Below are positions 26,908 through 36,716 of a stretch of 64,000 nt of DNA, one piece after another; position 1 is the stretch's first letter; every line of letters starts with the position of its first letter. The stretch comes from an uncultured Lachnospiraceae bacterium (GTDB lineage: Bacteria; Bacillota; Clostridia; Lachnospirales; Lachnospiraceae): contig CAJURT010000011.1 of assembly GCA_910588875.1 (NCBI GenBank), forward strand, positions 15,541 to 79,540. Direction: 5' to 3'. The notes beneath the pieces are model-generated. The model was not told the DNA's origin and searched no databases. It was given only the letters and a program-made list of their open reading frames with translations. The position numbers and the translations under genes were made by a program.

Positions 26908-28956
26908 ATGGGCAAAGGGATAAAAAAGGCCAGAGAAAAGATTTTTTCCCATTCCGGGGTTCAAAAAATACTTTATGGAGGGGATTATAATCCGGAACAG
27001 TGGCCAGAGGAGGTTTGGAAGGAGGATATGCGGCTGTTTCGGCTGGCAGGGGTGGACTGTGTGACACTCAATGTGTTTAGCTGGGCAGCCCTGCAGCCGG
27101 ATGAGGATACTTATTGTTTTGACCGGTTGGACCGGATTATGGAACTGGTTAGGGAAAATGGTCTGTATGTGATCCTGGCGACCTCAACGGCTGCACATCC
27201 GGCGTGGATGGCAAGAAAGTATCCTGAGGTGCTGCGGACGGAGTTTTCCGGCTTGAAAAGAAAGTTTGGGGGCCGGCATAATTCTTGCCCTAATAGCCCG
27301 GTTTACCGGAAGCATTCCCGGAATTTGGCCAGGAAACTGGCAAAGAGGTATGGGCATTTTGAAAATCTGGTTGCCTGGCATGTGAACAATGAGTACGGAG
27401 GGGAGTGCTATTGTGAAAACTGTGAGAGGGAATTTAGGGTATGGCTGAGGGAAAAGTACCAGACTATTGAGCAGCTAAACTGGGCGTGGAATACCAGCTT
27501 TTGGGGACATACATTTTATGACTGGGAAGAGATTGTGGTTCCCAACCTTCAGAGTGAGCATTTTGCAGAAAACAGGACAACCTTTCAGGGGATTTCCCTG
27601 GACTACCGGCGCTTCTGTTCGGATTCCCTTTTGAGGAATTATCGGGATGAGCAGGAAGCGATCCGGGAGGTGGCGCCAGATATTCCGGTGACTACCAATC
27701 TGATGGGATTTTATAAGCAGCTGGATTATCAGAAGTGGGCCAGGGATATGGATTTTGTTTCTTGGGACAATTACCCGGCCAATGATACTCCGCCGGCAGT
27801 GATCGCCATGAATCATGACCTGATGAGGGGGATTGGAGGCGGGCAGCCTTTCGCCCTGATGGAGCAGACGCCAAGTGTTACCAACTGGCTTTCCTACAAT
27901 GCACTGAAACGTCCAGGGGTTATGCGGCTCCTTAGCTGGCAGGCCGTAGCCCATGGGGCAGATACAGTACTGTTTTTTCAGATGAGGAGGAGTATCGGTG
28001 CCTGCGAGAAATATCATGGGGCGCTTATCGACCATGTTGGAAATGAGCATACCCGGGTATTCCGGGAAATGCAGGCCTTGGGAGAAGAATTAAAACAGAT
28101 GGGAGGATGTATTTTAGGGGGCCGGACACCAGCTAAGGTGGCGATCTTTATGGACTGGGACAACTGGTGGGCGCTGGAATACTCGGCAGGGCCCAGCTGT
28201 GACCTTAGGTATCTGGATGAGATAGAGCGATATTATACTGCATTTTATGAGCAGAATATCCCTGTGGATTTTGTCTCGGTTGAGGAGGGGTTGGAGGGAT
28301 ATAAAGTGGTAGTTGCCCCGGTACTCTATATGGTGAAAACCGGGTATGAAGAGGTACTGAAACGGTATGTTAAAGCCGGAGGGATTCTGGTTGCCACCTT
28401 TTTTAGCGGTATCGTTGAGGAACATGACCTGGTGGTGGCCGGTGGCTATCCGGGACGGCTCAGGGAACTTTTCGGTGTGTGGGTGGAGGAAATTGATGCG
28501 TTACCAGCAGGGGAGCAAAATGGCTTCACCTGGAAGGGAAAGCATTATCCGGCAGAACTGCTCTGCGATATCCTGCATTTGGAAGGGGCCAGTGGGGAGG
28601 CGGTGTACGAGACGGATTTTTATGCCGGAAGCCCGGTGCTGACAAGAAATTCCTTTGGGGAGGGGACTGCCTGGTATGTGGCGTCACGCAGCAGCAGGGA
28701 GTTTTATCATGATCTGATGAAAAGAGTGGCAGAGGATGCGGGAGTAGAGGGAGTCCAGGCTTCCATTCCGGGTGTGGAGGTCTGCGAAAGGCAGAATAGG
28801 GAAGGGAGATTCTTATTCTTCCTGAACCATGGCAGGGAGGATGCGGAAGTTACGCTGGAGAAGGACGGGGTATGGGTTCAGGAGGGAAGAGGATATAAGA
28901 AGGGGGAGAAGGTTCTTTTGAAGGGGAAGGATGTGATGGTTTACCAGGTGAAATAA
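26908..28956 (+). CDS. GH42 beta-galactosidase
   Basis: A 682-residue cytoplasmic beta-galactosidase of glycoside hydrolase family 42, which removes terminal beta-galactose. The N terminus YGGDYNPEQWPEEVW is typical. The acid/base Glu162 is in WHVNNEYGG and the nucleophile Glu319 in FALMEQTPS. The Cys cluster CYCENC near residue 168, with an upstream Cys near residue 130, matches the zinc site of the family. The C-terminal trimerisation and beta domains follow. AGGAGG precedes the ATG. No signal peptide is present, so it acts on imported oligosaccharides. The YesM-type kinase follows after 20 bp, probably in the same operon. Confidence 0.93.
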   Translation: MGKGIKKAREKIFSHSGVQKILYGGDYNPEQWPEEVWKEDMRLFRLAGVDCVTLNVFSWAALQPDEDTYCFDRLDRIMELVRENGLYVILATSTAAHPAWMARKYPEVLRTEFSGLKRKFGGRHNSCPNSPVYRKHSRNLARKLAKRYGHFENLVAWHVNNEYGGECYCENCEREFRVWLREKYQTIEQLNWAWNTSFWGHTFYDWEEIVVPNLQSEHFAENRTTFQGISLDYRRFCSDSLLRNYRDEQEAIREVAPDIPVTTNLMGFYKQLDYQKWARDMDFVSWDNYPANDTPPAVIAMNHDLMRGIGGGQPFALMEQTPSVTNWLSYNALKRPGVMRLLSWQAVAHGADTVLFFQMRRSIGACEKYHGALIDHVGNEHTRVFREMQALGEELKQMGGCILGGRTPAKVAIFMDWDNWWALEYSAGPSCDLRYLDEIERYYTAFYEQNIPVDFVSVEEGLEGYKVVVAPVLYMVKTGYEEVLKRYVKAGGILVATFFSGIVEEHDLVVAGGYPGRLRELFGVWVEEIDALPAGEQNGFTWKGKHYPAELLCDILHLEGASGEAVYETDFYAGSPVLTRNSFGEGTAWYVASRSSREFYHDLMKRVAEDAGVEGVQASIPGVEVCERQNREGRFLFFLNHGREDAEVTLEKDGVWVQEGRGYKKGEKVLLKGKDVMVYQVK

Positions 28957-28976
28957 ACATTTGAGGGGGTATACTG

Positions 28977-30791
28977 ATGAAGGAAGGAAGAAGGAAGTTC
29001 AGGCATCTGTATGACCGGTTGCTGGGGATGCGGTTATGCTATCAAATGGTGCTGCTCTATATTATTGGCGGTGCCCTGCCGGTGATCCTGATCGGAATGT
29101 ATCTGATTCAGGGAACCAGCCAAATATTGATGGAAAGGGAAATGCAGGCAGAACTATCGGAACTGGACAGGATTGGACGGGAGGCAGACAGCCTGTTTAG
29201 TACGGTTAATTCACTGTCCACGAGTTTTTATTTTGATGAGAAACTGGAACACATTTCGGAACATCCATACCAGGAATATCAGGAACTTGTCAATGATTAC
29301 CGGGACTACACGGCCTTCAACACAATGAGAAACCTCTACAGCCGGCTGCTTCATTACATTACTATTTATATGGAAAATGATACGATTGTGGAGAATGCGC
29401 ATTTCCAGAAGGTGGATGAACAGCTTTGTGCTAAGGAGTGGTACCAGCAGGTTGTGGGGCGTGGGGGAGGTGCAGTCTGGCAGTATCTGCCGTTCCATCT
29501 GGATCAGAAGTATTACCTGGCGCTGACCCGTCTTCTGCGGACGAAGAAGGCGGGGAATGTGGGAGTTTTGGTGATTTACCTGCGCCCGGAACGATTAGAA
29601 GAGATCTTGGGGATAAAGAGGGAGGATGTCTGTGTTGTTTTGAACCAGGAGGAATTGCTGATAGGAGGAGAAGGGCAGCCATGGCGTGAAAATATCCGGG
29701 ATATTTTAAAGCTTCGGGGTAAGGGATCATTTCAGGAGCATACAGAGGTGCATGGGCAGGAGTATCTTTTAACCTGTGTGGCGGTTACTTCCCGGGAGAC
29801 AGAGGATGTTTTTCAGATTGTAAGCATGAAGTCCTACCGTGATATTTTAAAGGAGGTGAATGGGCAGAACCGTCGGAGTATCTGTGTATTTCTGGGAAGC
29901 GTGGTGCTTTCGGTGACGATGATCTGGTTGTTTTCCCGGGCATTTAGCGGGCGGGTTAAACGTTTCCACAGACAGATGCAAAAGGCGGCATCGGGAGACT
30001 TTGACCTGGAGAAAAACCTGGGGGGAAATGATGAAATCAGTGAACTGTACGGATATCTGTGGAGCATGATAGTGGATATCCAGCGGCTTTTGGCAGAAAT
30101 CTATCAGGAGCGGCTTCATGCGGAGCAACTCTATGCCAGGCAGAAAGAAGCTGAATTTAAGATGCTGGCTAGCCAGATCAACCCCCATTTTCTTTATAAT
30201 ACCTTAGAGACAATCCGGATGAAGGCAAGGGTGAACCATCAGACGGAGATCGAGGAATTGGTGAAAATGCTGGCTAAAATTTTGCGCAACAATGTGCGGG
30301 CCGGGAACCGGGATGTGACACTTGGGCAGGAACTTGACCTGGTGGAGTCTTATCTGAAAATCCAGCAATACCGTTTTGATGAACGTTTGGAATACATGAT
30401 TGCTGTGGAGGAAGGCCTGGAAGAGGAAGAGGTTCTTCCGCTGATTTTGCAGCCGATTGTGGAGAATTCTATCATTCATGGGTTGGAGAGTAAGGAGGGC
30501 GTAGGGCATATCAAAATCCGGGCAAGGCGGGAGAAGGAGGATTTTCTTGTAATGGTGGAAGATGACGGGATGGGGATCTCTTCAGAGAAACTGAGGCAGC
30601 TTAGAGAGCGGCTAAACAGCCGGGAACCGAACCGAACCCACATTGGCGTCAGCAATGTTCATCAGCGGCTGCGCCTGAAATATGGAAATGGCTATGGACT
30701 GGTCATTGAGAGTGAAGAGGGGTCCTATACCCGTGTGGTCATGCGGATTCCGACAGAGGAAAAACGGCAGGATAAAATGAATTTTGGATAA
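28977..30791 (+). CDS. YesM-type sensor histidine kinase
   Basis: A 604-residue membrane sensor. A first transmembrane helix lies near residues 20-45 and a second near 302-322, enclosing a 250-residue extracytoplasmic sensing region; a HAMP-like segment follows. The HisKA_7TM/His_kinase box ASQINPHFLYNTLETIR carries phosphoacceptor His404, and the ATPase domain has IVENSIIHGLE (N box) and VEDDGMGIS (G box). This is the YesM class that pairs with YesN regulators. It lies 20 bp after the GH42 gene. No response regulator is adjacent; the YesN-type protein at 15565 is the natural candidate partner. Confidence 0.92.
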   Translation: MKEGRRKFRHLYDRLLGMRLCYQMVLLYIIGGALPVILIGMYLIQGTSQILMEREMQAELSELDRIGREADSLFSTVNSLSTSFYFDEKLEHISEHPYQEYQELVNDYRDYTAFNTMRNLYSRLLHYITIYMENDTIVENAHFQKVDEQLCAKEWYQQVVGRGGGAVWQYLPFHLDQKYYLALTRLLRTKKAGNVGVLVIYLRPERLEEILGIKREDVCVVLNQEELLIGGEGQPWRENIRDILKLRGKGSFQEHTEVHGQEYLLTCVAVTSRETEDVFQIVSMKSYRDILKEVNGQNRRSICVFLGSVVLSVTMIWLFSRAFSGRVKRFHRQMQKAASGDFDLEKNLGGNDEISELYGYLWSMIVDIQRLLAEIYQERLHAEQLYARQKEAEFKMLASQINPHFLYNTLETIRMKARVNHQTEIEELVKMLAKILRNNVRAGNRDVTLGQELDLVESYLKIQQYRFDERLEYMIAVEEGLEEEEVLPLILQPIVENSIIHGLESKEGVGHIKIRARREKEDFLVMVEDDGMGISSEKLRQLRERLNSREPNRTHIGVSNVHQRLRLKYGNGYGLVIESEEGSYTRVVMRIPTEEKRQDKMNFG

Positions 30792-30819
30792 GAGGTGGAA
30801 AATTCTGTTTAAGAATGAC

Positions 30820-30852
30820 AAAAGGGCGCCTTTGCTGATAGCGCCCTTTTCT
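30820..30852. terminator. Bidirectional terminator between the YesM-type kinase and GH94
   Basis: AAAAGGGCGC (30820-30829) pairs with GCGCCCTTTT (30841-30850). The T run on one side and A run on the other let it serve both convergent genes. Confidence 0.85.
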
Positions 30853-30863
30853 TAATGGCAAAT

Positions 30864-33323
30864 TTACAGAATGGTTTGCTTTTGGGAGATACCCATAACT
30901 ACCTCCACCTGGCAGGTGCTTCCAGGATATACAGGGAGGGGATCCCCTGGTGTAAGGGGAGTGCCGTCAAAAATGAGGGAACATACTCCCTTTTCCACAT
31001 GATCCGGATTGGACACATGGATAAGATAACGGCATCCCCGATAATGGCGTTCAATAGAGAATTCTTCCAGACTATCCGGAATACAAGGATCAAGGACCAA
31101 TCCCTGGAAGTCCGGATGGATGCCCAGGATATACTGAGAAATATTTACAAATGTCCAGGCAGCGGTTCCGGTTAACCAGCTGTTTTTGGCTTCACCGTGC
31201 CGGGGAGCGTCTTTGCCGGCGATCATCTGGGAGTAGATATAGGGTTCCGTGCTGTGGATATCGCTGATTTCCTCAATATAAGCAGGACAGATCCTCCGAT
31301 AGACCTGGAAGGCACGATTTCCCCTGCCGATGCAGGTCTCAGCAATTGAGATCCAGGGATTATTGTGGCAGAAGATACCTGCATTTTCCTTGTAGCCTGG
31401 CGGATAGGAGGAAATTTCGCCAAGATTTACATAGTACCGGCTATAGGCAGGCTGTTGCAGTAAAATGCCATAGGAAGTATCCAGCCGTTCCCGGACAGAA
31501 TCCAGAGCCTGGATGGCCAGGCCTTCCTGGATACCGATACCGGCCAGTACACAGAATCCCTGGGGTTCGATGAAGATTTTTCCTTCTTCACACTGATTAG
31601 AGCCTACCTTTGCTCCGGAAGCATCATAGGCACGCAGGAACCATTTGCCGTCCCAGCCTGCATCCAGAACCCTGCCGTTCATTTCCTGCACAGCCTTTAT
31701 GGCCCGGGTAGCTTCTTTCTTGTTGCCTAGCATGCGCTGAAGCTGGGCGTATTCATTGCCATATTTGACAAACATGCCGGCGATGAAAACCGATTCAGCC
31801 ACCGGTCCCTCGGAAGAACCGAAGGTCTGGAAGGATTCACCCGGTTCTGTGGAAAAACAGTTTAGGTTCAGGCAATCATTCCAGTCGGCACGCCCAATGA
31901 GGGGAAGGCCGTGGGGGCCTAAGTGAGTTAGTGTATAATCAAAGGAACGGGTCAGATGATCTAAAAGAGAGGCCTTGTTTTCCGCATTACTGTCAAAAGG
32001 CACCTGTTCATCCAGAATGGAGAAATCCCCGGTTTCCTTGATATAAGCGGCTGTGCCGGCGATCAGCCACAGAGGGTCATCATTGAAGCCGCTGCCGATG
32101 TCGGAGTTGCCTTTTTTGGTCAAAGGCTGGTATTGGTGGTAGGCGCTGCCGTCAGGGAATTGGGTGGCAGCGATGTCAAGGATCCTTTGCCTGGCCCGTT
32201 CCGGAATCAGATGGACAAAACCTAAAAGATCTTGGCAGGAATCGCGGAAGCCCATGCCTCTGCCTGTTCCGGATTCGTAGTAGGAAGCCGAACGAGACAT
32301 ATTGAAGGTGACCATACACTGATACTGGTTCCAGATATTGACCATGCGGTTCAATTTTTCTTCCCGGCTCTTTAATGTAAAGCAGGAGAGCAGGCCATCC
32401 CAATAATTTTTCAGTTCCTGCAGTGCATCCCAAACCTGCTGGTCCGTAGAGAATCGCGCCATGGCAGCCCGGGCATTTTTCTTGTTAATAGTATTTGCTG
32501 CCTCCCATTTTTCATCTGGCAGGTTTTCACTATAGCCAAGAAGAAAAACAAAACTTTTTGATTGGCCGGGAGCAAGGGTGATATGCAGATGATGGGAACC
32601 GATGACAGCTCCGCCACTGGCCAGTGTATTTAAAAGATGGCCCTGCAAAACAGCTTGGGGATGTTCGATAGTTCCATAAGCGCCCAGAAACCGGTCACGG
32701 TCAGTCTCAAAGCTGTCAATAGCAGCATTGACCGTGTAGTAAGCAAAATGGCGGCGGCGTTCCCGGTATTCAGTCTTATGATAGATCTCAGACCCGGTGA
32801 CCTCCACTTCGCCTAAGTTTAAATTCCGCTGGAAATTGGTGGAGTCATCCACAGCATTCCAAAAACAAAATTCCACATAGGAAAATAAATCGAGTTCCTG
32901 GGGTGAAGTTCCGGTATTAACCAGAGTTAGGTGATTAACTTCCAACGTTTCATTTAAAGGGACGAATGCAGTCAGTTCTGCCTGGATACTGCCTTTAGAA
33001 GAATACCAGCGGGAGTAACCGAGGCCATGGCGGCATTCATAGGAGTCCAGGCTGGTCTTTACCGGCTGCCATCCAGGGGTCCAGACAGTGTCATCCTGCT
33101 TAATAAAATAGTAACGGCCATTGGTGTCGGCTGGTACGTTGTTGTAGCGGTAACGTGTCAGGCGCATTAGCTTGGAATCTTTATAAAAAGAATAGCCGCC
33201 GCAGGTATTTGAAATCAGGGAAAAAAAGTTTTCACAGCCAAGATAGTTGATCCAGGGTTGCGGGGTTGTGGGGGTGGTGATGACATATTCTTTGTTTTGG
33301 TCGTCAAAATAGCCGAATTTCAT
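30864..33323 (-). CDS. GH94 cellobiose/cellodextrin phosphorylase
   Basis: An 819-residue cytoplasmic phosphorylase of glycoside hydrolase family 94, which splits beta-1,4-glucobiose-type sugars with phosphate to give glucose 1-phosphate. The N terminus MKFGYFDDQNKEYVITTP and the segment RYRYNNVP match cellobiose phosphorylase. The general acid Asp361 is in FRDSCQD; GRADWNDCLN and the EISSYPPGYKENAGIFCHNNPW block near residue 640 complete the active site. GGAGG lies 6 nt before the ATG. It is transcribed against the neighbouring genes. Its length is that of cellobiose phosphorylase; cellodextrin or other disaccharide specificity cannot be separated by eye. Confidence 0.9.
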   Translation of the reverse strand: MKFGYFDDQNKEYVITTPTTPQPWINYLGCENFFSLISNTCGGYSFYKDSKLMRLTRYRYNNVPADTNGRYYFIKQDDTVWTPGWQPVKTSLDSYECRHGLGYSRWYSSKGSIQAELTAFVPLNETLEVNHLTLVNTGTSPQELDLFSYVEFCFWNAVDDSTNFQRNLNLGEVEVTGSEIYHKTEYRERRRHFAYYTVNAAIDSFETDRDRFLGAYGTIEHPQAVLQGHLLNTLASGGAVIGSHHLHITLAPGQSKSFVFLLGYSENLPDEKWEAANTINKKNARAAMARFSTDQQVWDALQELKNYWDGLLSCFTLKSREEKLNRMVNIWNQYQCMVTFNMSRSASYYESGTGRGMGFRDSCQDLLGFVHLIPERARQRILDIAATQFPDGSAYHQYQPLTKKGNSDIGSGFNDDPLWLIAGTAAYIKETGDFSILDEQVPFDSNAENKASLLDHLTRSFDYTLTHLGPHGLPLIGRADWNDCLNLNCFSTEPGESFQTFGSSEGPVAESVFIAGMFVKYGNEYAQLQRMLGNKKEATRAIKAVQEMNGRVLDAGWDGKWFLRAYDASGAKVGSNQCEEGKIFIEPQGFCVLAGIGIQEGLAIQALDSVRERLDTSYGILLQQPAYSRYYVNLGEISSYPPGYKENAGIFCHNNPWISIAETCIGRGNRAFQVYRRICPAYIEEISDIHSTEPYIYSQMIAGKDAPRHGEAKNSWLTGTAAWTFVNISQYILGIHPDFQGLVLDPCIPDSLEEFSIERHYRGCRYLIHVSNPDHVEKGVCSLIFDGTPLTPGDPLPVYPGSTCQVEVVMGISQKQTIL

Positions 33324-33673
33324 AAGAAACCTCCGTTTTTGTGGGGGCTTCCGAATCCTTGAAAAGAATGTGCCGGTATTTTTGGTTCGGGAGCCCGCTG
33401 ATTGTTGTCTGCTGCCAAATTACAGATCCATCTTAACGGAGAAAGGCCAGAAGGGATACCAGAAAAAATGGAGGGGTTGTACTGGAAAAAGTGGAGGCTT
33501 ACCCTTAAGAACGGGACTAACAGATCATCGCAGGGTGGTGATACGGGTAGGGGTGCTTGTTTTGAAAGGCAACTTGTGTTATTTCTAATATAATGGTATG
33601 ATTAAATACAAGAGGAAGTATTTTAATTGCCAGAGAGGTTATGGAAGCCAAACTGTGCTTCCGGAAAGAGAGA
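33324..33673. other. Intergenic region between divergent GH94 and GNAT genes
   Basis: I see no gene in these 350 bp. There is a pair of related 14-mers (AGAAAAAATGGAGG near 33462 and GGAAAAAGTGGAGG near 33484). TATAATGGTATGA at 33589-33601 is a probable -10 for the GNAT gene without a clear -35. A 63-codon frame at 33402 has no family features and is probably chance. Confidence 0.5.
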
Positions 33674-34258
33674 ATGAAAATGGACATAAATGAAGTAAAG
33701 ATCCGGGTAGCAGCCACGGAGGATGCCGAAGAACTTTTGGAAATCTACAGGCCTTATGTTGAAAAGACAGCAATCAGCTTTGAATGGGACGTGCCGGGGC
33801 TTGAGGAATTTCAGGCAAGGATAGAAAAAACCTTAAAGAAATACCCTTATCTTGTGGCAGAGAAAAAGGGAAGACTGGTGGGTTATGCTTATACTGGTCC
33901 TTTTGTGGGAAGGGCAGCCTACGCCTGGGGTGCAGAGGTGAGTATTTACCTGAAAGAAAATCAGCGGAAAATGGGGATTGGAAAGAAACTTTATCAGGCA
34001 ATCGAAGATATCTCCAGGGCACAAAATATCAAAAACCTGAATGCATGTATCGGCAGCCCGGAAACGGAGGATGAGTATCTAACCAAAAACAGCATAGAGT
34101 TCCATACCCATATGGGTTACCGCATGGTAGGGGAGTTTTATAAATGTGGGTATAAATTCGGGCGTTGGTATAATATGGTGTGGATGGAAAAAATCATTGG
34201 AGAACATGAGGCAGAACCGGAGCAGGTGGTCCCCTTTGCCAATTTGGTAATGCGATAG
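33674..34258 (+). CDS. GNAT N-acetyltransferase, phosphinothricin-acetyltransferase-like
   Basis: A 194-residue acetyl-CoA-dependent N-acetyltransferase. The N-terminal ATEDAEELLEIYRPYVEKTAISFEWD resembles the Pat/Bar branch, and the acetyl-CoA loop is KENQRKMGIGKKLYQAIEDI. Near the end NSIEFHTHMGYRMVGEFYKCGYKFGRWYNMVWMEK fits the same branch. Substrate is unknown; family members acetylate phosphinothricin, methionine sulfoximine or other amines. I chose ATG 33674 with GGAAAG 5 nt upstream; ATG 33680 is also possible. It appears to be a single-gene unit inside the glycan locus with no metabolic link to it. Confidence 0.82.
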   Translation: MKMDINEVKIRVAATEDAEELLEIYRPYVEKTAISFEWDVPGLEEFQARIEKTLKKYPYLVAEKKGRLVGYAYTGPFVGRAAYAWGAEVSIYLKENQRKMGIGKKLYQAIEDISRAQNIKNLNACIGSPETEDEYLTKNSIEFHTHMGYRMVGEFYKCGYKFGRWYNMVWMEKIIGEHEAEPEQVVPFANLVMR

Positions 34259-34564
34259 CTTACACCATCAATAAAACTATACATCGAATAGGGCAGATGC
34301 GGAGTAATATGTTTACAGCGTCTGCCTGTTTGATTTGCCAGGTGATCATTTCCGTAGGGATAAGCAAAGATTGATCCGGCTTAAAATATAGGTAAAGGTT
34401 AAAAAATAGGGGCATTTATATACAAAAAACTCGGGTGTTTTTCTTTGTGATGCTATGATAGAGTGTGCGTAAACAAAGGCATTATGAAGGCGCTAAAATA
34501 TGTAAATGTTAAAAGATTTATGAGGTTTTTTATAACTTTAGAAGGAAGAAAGGACGATTGTGCG
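34259..34564. other. Intergenic region and leader before the GH31 gene
   Basis: No gene is seen in these 306 bp. An imperfect hairpin (GGCAGATGC near 34292 with GCGTCTGCC near 34319) may end the GNAT transcript. GGGTGTTTT at 34433 and an extended -10 TG-C-TATGAT at 34451-34459 lie ahead of the GH31 start, leaving a leader of about 100 nt. The reading frame is open through the leader from 34463 but has no ribosome site there. Confidence 0.45.
34454..34459 (+). promoter_or_regulatory. Candidate extended -10 element of the GH31 gene
   Basis: TATGAT with TG one base upstream makes an extended -10. No consensus -35 is present; GGGTGTTTT at 34433 occupies that area, as it does before the GH5 gene. 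Confidence 0.35.
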
Positions 34565-36664
34565 ATGAAGTTTCATAACGGATGCTGGCTTTTAAAGGAA
34601 GGCTTTGCCGGATTTTCTCCTCAGGAGATCTATGATGTGGAAAAGACGGAGAGTGTTTTAAAACTGTGTGCTCCGGCGAGGAAAATTGTGAAAAAGGGTG
34701 ATACCCTGGATGGGGTAAATCTCAGTATTCAGATCACGGTTCCGGCGCCGGAAACATTCCGGATACAGGTGGTGCATCACAAGGGAGTGAGGAAAAAAGG
34801 GCCGGAGTTTGAACTGAACCTGGATTTGGACCGTCCCATTTCTGTGGAGGAAGAAGGGACGCTTCTGCGGGTGGTGGATGGTGCCATGAGCCTGGTTATT
34901 GACCGGAGGAATGGTTCCATGGAGGCCTGCCGGGAGGGAAAAGTGCTGACCCGGTGGGAGGGCAAGGATATGGCCTATATCCGGGGGGACTGGACAGGGA
35001 TGGCCTATGATGTCCATGAGAATAAGAAAGCCTGGATGAGTCAGAACATGGGGCTGTCTGTGGGAGAACTGATCTATGGGCTGGGGGAGCGATTTACGCC
35101 CCTGGTGAAGAATGGGCAGTCTGTGTCTATCTGGAATGAGGACGGGGGAACCAGCACGGAGAAGTCCTACAAGAACATTCCCTTTTACCTGTCTGACCGG
35201 GGGTATGGGGTGTTTGTGAACCATCCGGAGCGGGTGGAGTTTGAAGTGGGGACTGAGCAGGTGTCAAAGCTGGGATTTTCCGTGGAGGGGGAGAGTCTGG
35301 ATTATTTCCTTATCGGCGGAGCATCCATGAAGGAAGTGCTGGTGCGTTACACAGACCTGACGGGAAAACCGGCCATGACACCGGCATGGAGTTTTGGGTT
35401 GTGGCTGTCCACCTCCTTTACCACGGATTATGACGAAAAGACAGTGATGAGTTTTATCGACGGCATGGAGCAGCGGGGGATTCCCTTAAGCGTGTTTCAC
35501 TTTGACTGCTGTTGGATGAGGGAATTCCACTGGACGGATTTTATCTGGGACGAGCGGGTGTTCCCTGACCCGGAGGGGATGTTGGCCAGGATTAAGGCAA
35601 GGGGAATCAAAATCTGTGTATGGATTAATCCTTATATTGCTCAGGAGTCGGCGCTGTTTGAGGAGGGTATGGAGAAGGGGTATTTGATCAGGCGTGCGAA
35701 TGGGGATGTGTGGCAGTGGGATATGTGGCAGCCGGGGCTGGCTATTGTGGATTTTACCAATCCGGAGGCAGTGAAATGGTATCAGAGGGGGCTGGAAAAG
35801 CTTCTGGATATGGGGGTGGACTGCTTTAAGACGGATTTTGGGGAGCGGATTCCCACGGAGGTTGTGTATGCCAATGGAGCAGACCCGAGGAAAATGCACA
35901 ATTTCTATACCTATCTTTACAACCAGGCGGTGTATGAGGTACTGAAAGAGAAAAAGGGGCAGGAGGAAGCCCTGGTCTTTGCCCGGTCAGCCACAGCCGG
36001 AGGGCAGAAATTCCCGGTTCACTGGGGCGGGGACTGCTGGTCCAATTATGAGTCTATGGCAGAGAGCCTGCGGGGAGGATTGTCTCTGACATCAAGCGGT
36101 TTTGGATACTGGAGCCATGATATGGGGGGCTTTGAGCAGCAGTCCACAGCAGATGTGTATAAGCGCTGGGCAGCCTTTGGACTTTTATCCACCCACAGCC
36201 GGCTCCATGGCAGCACCTCTTACCGGGTGCCCTGGGTGTATGATGAGGAGGCTGTGGAGGTGCTTAAGTTCTTTACCCGGCTGAAGCTGGAACTGGTGCC
36301 TTACCTGTATGAGCAGGCGAAAAAGACCAGCCGGACCGGCATTCCCATGATGCGCAGCATGGCCCTTGAATTTGAGGAGGACAGAAATTGCCGTTATCTT
36401 GATCGGCAGTATATGTTGGGGGACAGCATTTTGGTGGCGCCGATTTTCAATGATCAGGGGATTGCCGAGTATTATCTGCCAAAGGGGGAATGGGTGAATT
36501 ACCTGACCGGGGAGCGGGCTCAGGGCGGAGAGTGGCGCCGGGAGAAGCATGGATATTTGTCGATTCCCTTGTGGGTCCGGGCCGGAAGCCAGATTCCTGT
36601 GGCGCCGGGATGCAAAGACGCAGCAAAGGCGCTGGAGGGAGAGATTGAGGTGAGGAAGTTTTAG
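34565..36664 (+). CDS. GH31 alpha-xylosidase, YicI-like
   Basis: A 699-residue cytoplasmic alpha-xylosidase of glycoside hydrolase family 31, which removes alpha-1,6-xylose from isoprimeverose and xyloglucan oligosaccharides. The nucleophile Asp424 is in CFKTDFGERIPTEV and the acid/base Asp490 in HWGGDCWSNYESM; both segments are near-identical in kind to YicI-type alpha-xylosidases rather than alpha-glucosidases. The N-terminal beta-sandwich and GLGERFTPLVKNGQ are also typical. Start at 34565 follows GAAAGGA by about 10 nt and gives the usual family N terminus MKFHNG; the 34 codons upstream are leader. The GH3 remnant follows 52 bp later. Confidence 0.93.
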   Translation: MKFHNGCWLLKEGFAGFSPQEIYDVEKTESVLKLCAPARKIVKKGDTLDGVNLSIQITVPAPETFRIQVVHHKGVRKKGPEFELNLDLDRPISVEEEGTLLRVVDGAMSLVIDRRNGSMEACREGKVLTRWEGKDMAYIRGDWTGMAYDVHENKKAWMSQNMGLSVGELIYGLGERFTPLVKNGQSVSIWNEDGGTSTEKSYKNIPFYLSDRGYGVFVNHPERVEFEVGTEQVSKLGFSVEGESLDYFLIGGASMKEVLVRYTDLTGKPAMTPAWSFGLWLSTSFTTDYDEKTVMSFIDGMEQRGIPLSVFHFDCCWMREFHWTDFIWDERVFPDPEGMLARIKARGIKICVWINPYIAQESALFEEGMEKGYLIRRANGDVWQWDMWQPGLAIVDFTNPEAVKWYQRGLEKLLDMGVDCFKTDFGERIPTEVVYANGADPRKMHNFYTYLYNQAVYEVLKEKKGQEEALVFARSATAGGQKFPVHWGGDCWSNYESMAESLRGGLSLTSSGFGYWSHDMGGFEQQSTADVYKRWAAFGLLSTHSRLHGSTSYRVPWVYDEEAVEVLKFFTRLKLELVPYLYEQAKKTSRTGIPMMRSMALEFEEDRNCRYLDRQYMLGDSILVAPIFNDQGIAEYYLPKGEWVNYLTGERAQGGEWRREKHGYLSIPLWVRAGSQIPVAPGCKDAAKALEGEIEVRKF

Positions 36665-36716
36665 AGAAATGGTATCATGGTATTGGTTTTGAATAAGAAA
36701 AGGATATGGTGTGGGT

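Noticed and set aside
33402..33593. Small gene of 63 codons between GH94 and the GNAT gene
   Set aside because: There is no ribosome site or family likeness, and it lies across the probable promoter region.
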